Source: Armatimonadota bacterium
Lineage (GTDB): Bacteria; Armatimonadota; JAAZEB01
NCBI GenBank assembly: GCA_012512505.1
Contig: JAAZEB010000090.1
Location: 1 to 37,903 of the forward strand
DNA: 37,903 nucleotides
Direction: 5' to 3'
Within the stretch, counting starts at the first letter, position 1. Every line of letters starts with the position of its first letter. The notes under the pieces were generated by a model. It had not been told where the DNA came from and made no database searches. It saw only the letters and a list, made by a program, of their open reading frames with translations. Positions 32,015-37,903 of the stretch are shown piece by piece. The position numbers and the translations under genes are program-made.

Positions 32015-33668
32015 CGCCATCATCCAGGGCCGCGACGGCGGCGCGCGCCGCCTCGCGGATGGCGCCGTTCATCTCGGCGACCAGCGCGGCCACTGCCTCC
32101 CAGTTGCCGGTGCAAAGCCAACGCTGTGTCTGGTCACGGAACTCGCGCGGCGTCAGGTGGCAGTAACGGGCCATCAGGAGCATGTCGTCCGAGACACGGG
32201 TGAGGAGCCCAAGCTCCTCGATCTGTCGGAGCGCCGCCATCGTCTCTTCGGCGATCGTCCGGGTGTCCTTTCCATCTACCCAGTACTCGGGGTACTGCCA
32301 CTGGTCGGCCGGCAGAAGCATGCGGAACTTGAAGCTCAGCAACGCTTCCTGGAACCCTTCGCCGATGCGGATGCCGAAGCGCTCGCCCTCCCGGTACCAG
32401 GCCGTTCCTGCAACCGGGCCAGGCGGCGAAACGAGCACTGCATCGGGCCTGACATCCGCGAGGAGCTCCAGTGTCTCCTGCCACGTCGCCGACGTCTCCC
32501 TGGGAGCCGGGGCGATGATGCTCGCGACGGTAAAGATCCCCGCGCCCAGCGCCGCCTTGAGGGTCTCGCGCACCTTGGATATGCGTACCCCCTTGTTCAT
32601 CACCTCGTCCAGGATACGTTGGCTGCCCGACTCGACACCGAAGAAGAGCGCCTCAAGCCCCGACTGTCGCGCACGACTGAAGGCGTCAGGGCGAGCATTG
32701 TTGCCCCGCCCAAAGGCAGAGTAGCGCACCTGCAGGCCGCGTGCGAGGATCTCAGTCGCAATCTCATCCAGGAGCCGGCCCGGAGTGGCCGATCCCGCGA
32801 AGCGGAACACACCGACGTGGTAGCTCCGCACACACCGCTCCATCTCATCGACCACTCGCCTGGCGGAGCGCAAGCGCAGGTCGTGGCCGGTGATCAACGG
32901 CTGGATGCAGAAGCTGCAGTTGTATGGGCAGCCGCGGCTCTCGTCGAGGGTGATCAGGTGAAGCTTGCTATCGCCTCCCATCGAAGGATAGACGTCAGTG
33001 TCGTAGAGCGGCGGCGGCAGGCTGTCCAGGCTGCGCACGTGCTCCACCGGTGCGATCCTGATCCGGCCGTCCTCCCGGTACAGCGTGTTGGGCACGCCCG
33101 CGAGAGACGCCCGTCCGACAGCAACCTCCGCCAGCGCCGGCATCAGGTCCTCACCCTCCGACTGCACCAAGACGTCGAAGGTGCCATCGTCCAGCGGCTC
33201 ATAGCAGCCGCTGTGCTCTATAACAGGCTTGATCGCGAAAGTGACCTGCGGCCCGCCCCCGATGATGAAGAGGCCAGGGAAGCAACGGCGCAACGAACGC
33301 GCCAGGGCAACCGACCCGGAACAGCCGTCACCATGCCACAGCTTGAACCCAACGAAGTCGGGCTGGTAGGACTGCACCAGGTTGCACAGCTCCTCGCCCA
33401 GCCGTGCCACCTCACGCTCCGCATGCAGCTCCAACTCGCGGTCCAGCACTCGCAGGTCGGGTGCACTGCCGCGCGCGGCACGCAGCGCCGTGGCGACGGA
33501 GCGAGGAAAGAGCCGGCGCATCATGCCAACCGTGCCGTAGTCCAGGACTAGCACGTCATGACCGGCCGCGTGGAGCACGCCGGCCAGATTGGCCATGCCG
33601 TTGTCCGGCATGAAGGAGCTCATATGATAAGGATAACCCGGGAAAGTTATCAGGATGCCCCGCGCCAT
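31989..33668 (-). CDS. B12-binding-type radical SAM protein
   Basis: The 559-residue protein has an N-terminal cobalamin-binding-like Rossmann domain (~1-190: GILITFPGYPYHMSSF, YQPDFVGFKLWHGDG, GLFIIGGGPQVTF) and a radical SAM domain with the cluster motif C247-P-Y-N-C251-S-F-C254. ALFFGVESGSQRILDEVMNK follows, typical of the BchE/HpnP/MiaB-related group. A ~200-residue C-terminal extension has no clear motif. Such enzymes methylate or rearrange unactivated carbons in lipids, antibiotics or cofactors; no partner gene here identifies the substrate. ATG 33668 has GGAGG ten bases upstream. It converges on the GNAT gene with a 26-base overlap of the 3' ends. Confidence 0.85.
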   Translation of the reverse strand: MARGILITFPGYPYHMSSFMPDNGMANLAGVLHAAGHDVLVLDYGTVGMMRRLFPRSVATALRAARGSAPDLRVLDRELELHAEREVARLGEELCNLVQSYQPDFVGFKLWHGDGCSGSVALARSLRRCFPGLFIIGGGPQVTFAIKPVIEHSGCYEPLDDGTFDVLVQSEGEDLMPALAEVAVGRASLAGVPNTLYREDGRIRIAPVEHVRSLDSLPPPLYDTDVYPSMGGDSKLHLITLDESRGCPYNCSFCIQPLITGHDLRLRSARRVVDEMERCVRSYHVGVFRFAGSATPGRLLDEIATEILARGLQVRYSAFGRGNNARPDAFSRARQSGLEALFFGVESGSQRILDEVMNKGVRISKVRETLKAALGAGIFTVASIIAPAPRETSATWQETLELLADVRPDAVLVSPPGPVAGTAWYREGERFGIRIGEGFQEALLSFKFRMLLPADQWQYPEYWVDGKDTRTIAEETMAALRQIEELGLLTRVSDDMLLMARYCHLTPREFRDQTQRWLCTGNWEAVAALVAEMNGAIREAARAAVAALDDGATALPSVA

Positions 33669-34057
33669 TACTTGCCTCCGCTTGGATACTGGGATACAAC
33701 AGGCCGGCCACAGCGACGGCGAAGGGACGCCCGGGGCGATCCTTCGCCTCCAGCCGCGGCTTGCCGGCCGCACTGCTCGTGTTGGGAATAAGCCGCCGTT
33801 TGCCCGCCGGGAATGGGTGCGCAATCCGAGGAAGATCGCCGGCCGGGCCCGCTCCGCCAGGGAACCCCGGTGGGGAGCTGGCAGCAGCACACCCTGGTGT
33901 GTGGGTAGCCCTTAGTATAAGCCTGTTCGCTCTGTTCTGTCAACCGGCACTGCGCCAGCGCGCCAGCGCCTCCGGGCGGTGACGGCAAACCGGGCGAGGA
34001 TCGGCGGTCGCGGCGGGTAAGAGGAGGCTGTGGCGGTCCAGCAAAGGAGGGGTGTTG
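33669..34057. other. Divergent intergenic region with a leader hairpin
   Basis: No gene is visible. The minus-strand leader from the promoter at 33914-33943 to the radical SAM start is ~240 nt and contains a perfect 8-bp stem GGCGAAGG (33718-33725)/CCTTCGCC (33741-33748). On the plus side the region ends in AAAGGAGGGG ahead of the hydrolase; no plus-strand promoter is evident. Confidence 0.5.
33914..33943 (-). promoter_or_regulatory. Promoter upstream of the radical SAM gene
   Basis: TTGACA (33943-33938) and TATACT (33919-33914) on the minus strand are 18 bases apart; shifting the -10 by one base (TTATAC) gives 17. Expected start is near 33907. Confidence 0.75.
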
Positions 34058-34726
34058 ATGACAAGCACGGAGTTGGGCACCGGCGCGCGGGAGCGCGAGG
34101 TCTCGGTCAAAGGCAAAGGCGCGCACCTGGTGGGGATCCTGGCGGTGCCGGAAGCGGCTCAGGGGGTGGTCCTCTTTGCCCACGGCAGCGGCAGCGGCCG
34201 CTTCAGCCCGCGCAACAATTACGTCGCGCGCGTCCTGCAAGAGGGGGGGCTGGGCACACTGCTGATCGATCTCCTGGAGGCCTGGGAAGCAGACGACCGC
34301 AGCAAGGTGTTCGACATCGATCTGCTGGCAGAGCGCCTGCTGCTGGCTACCGGTTGGCTGCGCCAGGAGCCGGAAACGCGCGACCTGCGGATCGGCTACT
34401 TCGGCGCCAGCACCGGCGCGGCGGCGGCGCTGCAGGCCGCGGCCGAGGAGGGCGACCGGATCGCCGCCGTCGTCTCGCGCGGCGGCCGGCCCGACCTGGC
34501 GCTGCCATACCTGGCCCGGGTGACGGCGCCGGTGCTGCTGATCGTCGGGGGTGACGACACCCCGGTGATCCCCCTGAACGAGCAGGCCTACGCCGCCCTC
34601 CCCGGCGTCAAGGAGCTGGTGATCATCCCCGGGGCCACCCACCTCTTCGAGGAGCCCGGCAAGCTCGCGGAGGTCGCCCGCCTGGCCCGCGACTGGTTCC
34701 AGCGCCACCTCACCCAGGGGGGATAG
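34058..34726 (+). CDS. Dienelactone-hydrolase-like alpha/beta hydrolase
   Basis: The 222-residue protein is an alpha/beta hydrolase. It shows GVVLFAHGSGSGRFSPRNNY (oxyanion region), the nucleophile elbow GYFGASTGAAAAL (G-x-S-x-G), an acid in LIVGGDDTPVIPLN and a His in IPGATHLFEEPG. The same family is often fused to phosphoribosyltransferases; this copy stands alone. It probably cleaves an ester or thioester in the cytoplasm; the substrate is unknown. GTG, TTG and ATG occur in succession at the start; ATG 34058 is chosen, seven bases after AGGAGG. A strong hairpin follows the stop. Confidence 0.85.
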   Translation: MTSTELGTGAREREVSVKGKGAHLVGILAVPEAAQGVVLFAHGSGSGRFSPRNNYVARVLQEGGLGTLLIDLLEAWEADDRSKVFDIDLLAERLLLATGWLRQEPETRDLRIGYFGASTGAAAALQAAAEEGDRIAAVVSRGGRPDLALPYLARVTAPVLLIVGGDDTPVIPLNEQAYAALPGVKELVIIPGATHLFEEPGKLAEVARLARDWFQRHLTQGG

Positions 34727-34745
34727 GACGCTGCAGCCGGTTTGT

Positions 34746-34789
34746 CCCTTTGGTCAGGGTGGTCCTTCAAGGCTACCCTGACCAAGGGT
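34746..34789 (+). terminator. Hairpin terminator after the hydrolase
   Basis: CCTTTGGTCAGGGT (34747-34760) pairs with ACCCTGACCAAGG (34775-34788), including one G-T pair, around a 14-nt loop. It begins 20 bases after the hydrolase stop and precedes the gyrA promoter. The T-run is absent downstream, so the fold rather than a U-tract supports the call. Confidence 0.6.
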
Positions 34790-34871
34790 GCTCCGGAGCC
34801 GGCACGAGGCAACACTTCCCATTTCACATCTCCATACTTTGTCTCCGCTGTTCTCAAACGCCCGTTCCTTC

Positions 34872-34900
34872 TTGACTTTGTGCCCAGAATGTGCTATACT
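34872..34900 (+). promoter_or_regulatory. gyrA promoter
   Basis: TTGACT (34872-34877) and TATACT (34895-34900) are separated by 17 bases, in an A/T-richer stretch. The start should fall near 34907, giving a ~120-nt leader that contains GGGGC-GAA-GCCCC. Confidence 0.8.
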
Positions 34901-35028
34901 GCAAATGTTAGTTTGCCGGCCCTTTCGTGGGGGCGAAGCCCCTGCCCACCGCACGCCACGTGCCGGCGCTACACGTGTTCGGGTGGAGAGGCTTCCCCCT
35001 AATACCCGGCTACACCACGGGAGGTTGA

Positions 35029-37572
<2,544 letters not shown>

Positions 37573-37597
37573 CTAAACAACGCCGGCTCTCCGGCCC

Positions 37598-37637
37598 TGC
37601 CCCCCTTCCCCGGGCTCACCGCCAGGGAAGGGGGGCA
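37598..37637 (+). terminator. First hairpin after gyrA
   Basis: TGCCCCCCTTCCC (37598-37610) and GGGAAGGGGGGCA (37625-37637) form a perfect 13-bp stem with a 14-nt loop. No T-run follows. Confidence 0.65.
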
Positions 37638-37647
37638 CCACACCGTT

Positions 37648-37680
37648 CGGCGCGGGTCTTTGACCCGCGCCGTTCTGCTC
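37648..37680 (+). terminator. Second hairpin after gyrA
   Basis: CGGCGCGGGTC (37648-37658) and GACCCGCGCCG (37662-37672) form a perfect 11-bp stem with a TTT loop, followed by TTCTGCTCT. This is the better intrinsic terminator of the two. Confidence 0.75.
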
Positions 37681-37903
37681 TGCCAGCCCCCGGCAGGAAC
37701 CGCCCTCCCCACACACGAACCTGGGCCGTGGTATGGCGCGACAAACTCGTGGCGCCGACCGCCCAAGGGCAGCCCCAAGGCGTCAGGGTTCACGATTCAG
37801 GAGTAGATTCTGGCGGCAGCGGGTGGCCGCAGCACCGCGGCCTTTCGTCCGGCGCTGGGTGGGTAGGAGCACGAGCAGGCGCGCGAACGACGATCTTCTT
37901 GGC

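Larger units (their letters stand above)
37573..37903. other. Gene-free end of the window
   Basis: After the two gyrA terminator hairpins I see no supported gene. The open frames are shadows, with no ribosome-binding site or motif. A promoter or the start of another gene may lie beyond the edge. Confidence 0.5.

Overview
The window is GC-rich bacterial chromosome. Start codons (ATG, several TTG) mostly follow purine-rich Shine-Dalgarno sequences, and promoters are sigma70-like with TATACT or TATAAT -10 boxes. A YjbH-like outer-membrane-type protein, a Spy/LTxxQ periplasmic protein and a PEP-CTERM-like relic point to a diderm. The alpha-glucan cluster and the many soluble sensor kinases would fit Armatimonadota or a neighbouring phylum, but there is no rRNA here and the phylum assignment is only a guess.

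Layout: 1-301 is the start of a minus-strand membrane-anchored protein running off the edge. 302-1277 is a gene-free but structured stretch, followed by tRNA-Lys(TTT) on the minus strand with its own promoter. 1549-13633 is an alpha-glucan/glycogen island on the plus strand: glycogen-synthase-like transferase, debranching enzyme, sugar nucleotidyltransferase with a degenerate phosphomutase, GT4 glycosyltransferase, GH57 enzyme, UspA-like protein and GH15 glucoamylase. A strong promoter lies inside the end of the debranching gene and feeds a ~375-nt structured leader. 13836-17653 (minus) holds a YjbH-like protein, a PfkB/RfaE-like sugar kinase and a secreted metallophosphoesterase.

17654-18377 is a repeat island: an 80-bp tandem duplication whose translation resembles a PEP-CTERM sorting signal, and three long palindromes. 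An LTxxQ protein (minus), an XRE regulator and a small zinc-ribbon membrane protein (plus) follow.

19995-31046 is a minus-strand run of seven genes: zinc-ribbon/TPR membrane protein, a FabF-like ketosynthase with Asn in place of the second catalytic His, a multi-TM histidine kinase, a pseudo-histidine kinase with a degenerate receiver, a single-domain response regulator, and two neighbouring soluble kinases with paralogous cores. Several genes overlap by 1-4 bases. This signalling cluster, with one active membrane kinase, one pseudokinase, one output-less receiver and two related kinases, is the most unusual functional unit here.

31532-34726 contains a GNAT acetyltransferase, a convergent B12-type radical SAM protein and a dienelactone-hydrolase-like enzyme. 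35029-37572 is gyrA, with its own promoter and two tandem terminator hairpins; its quinolone-determining position 83 is Gln.
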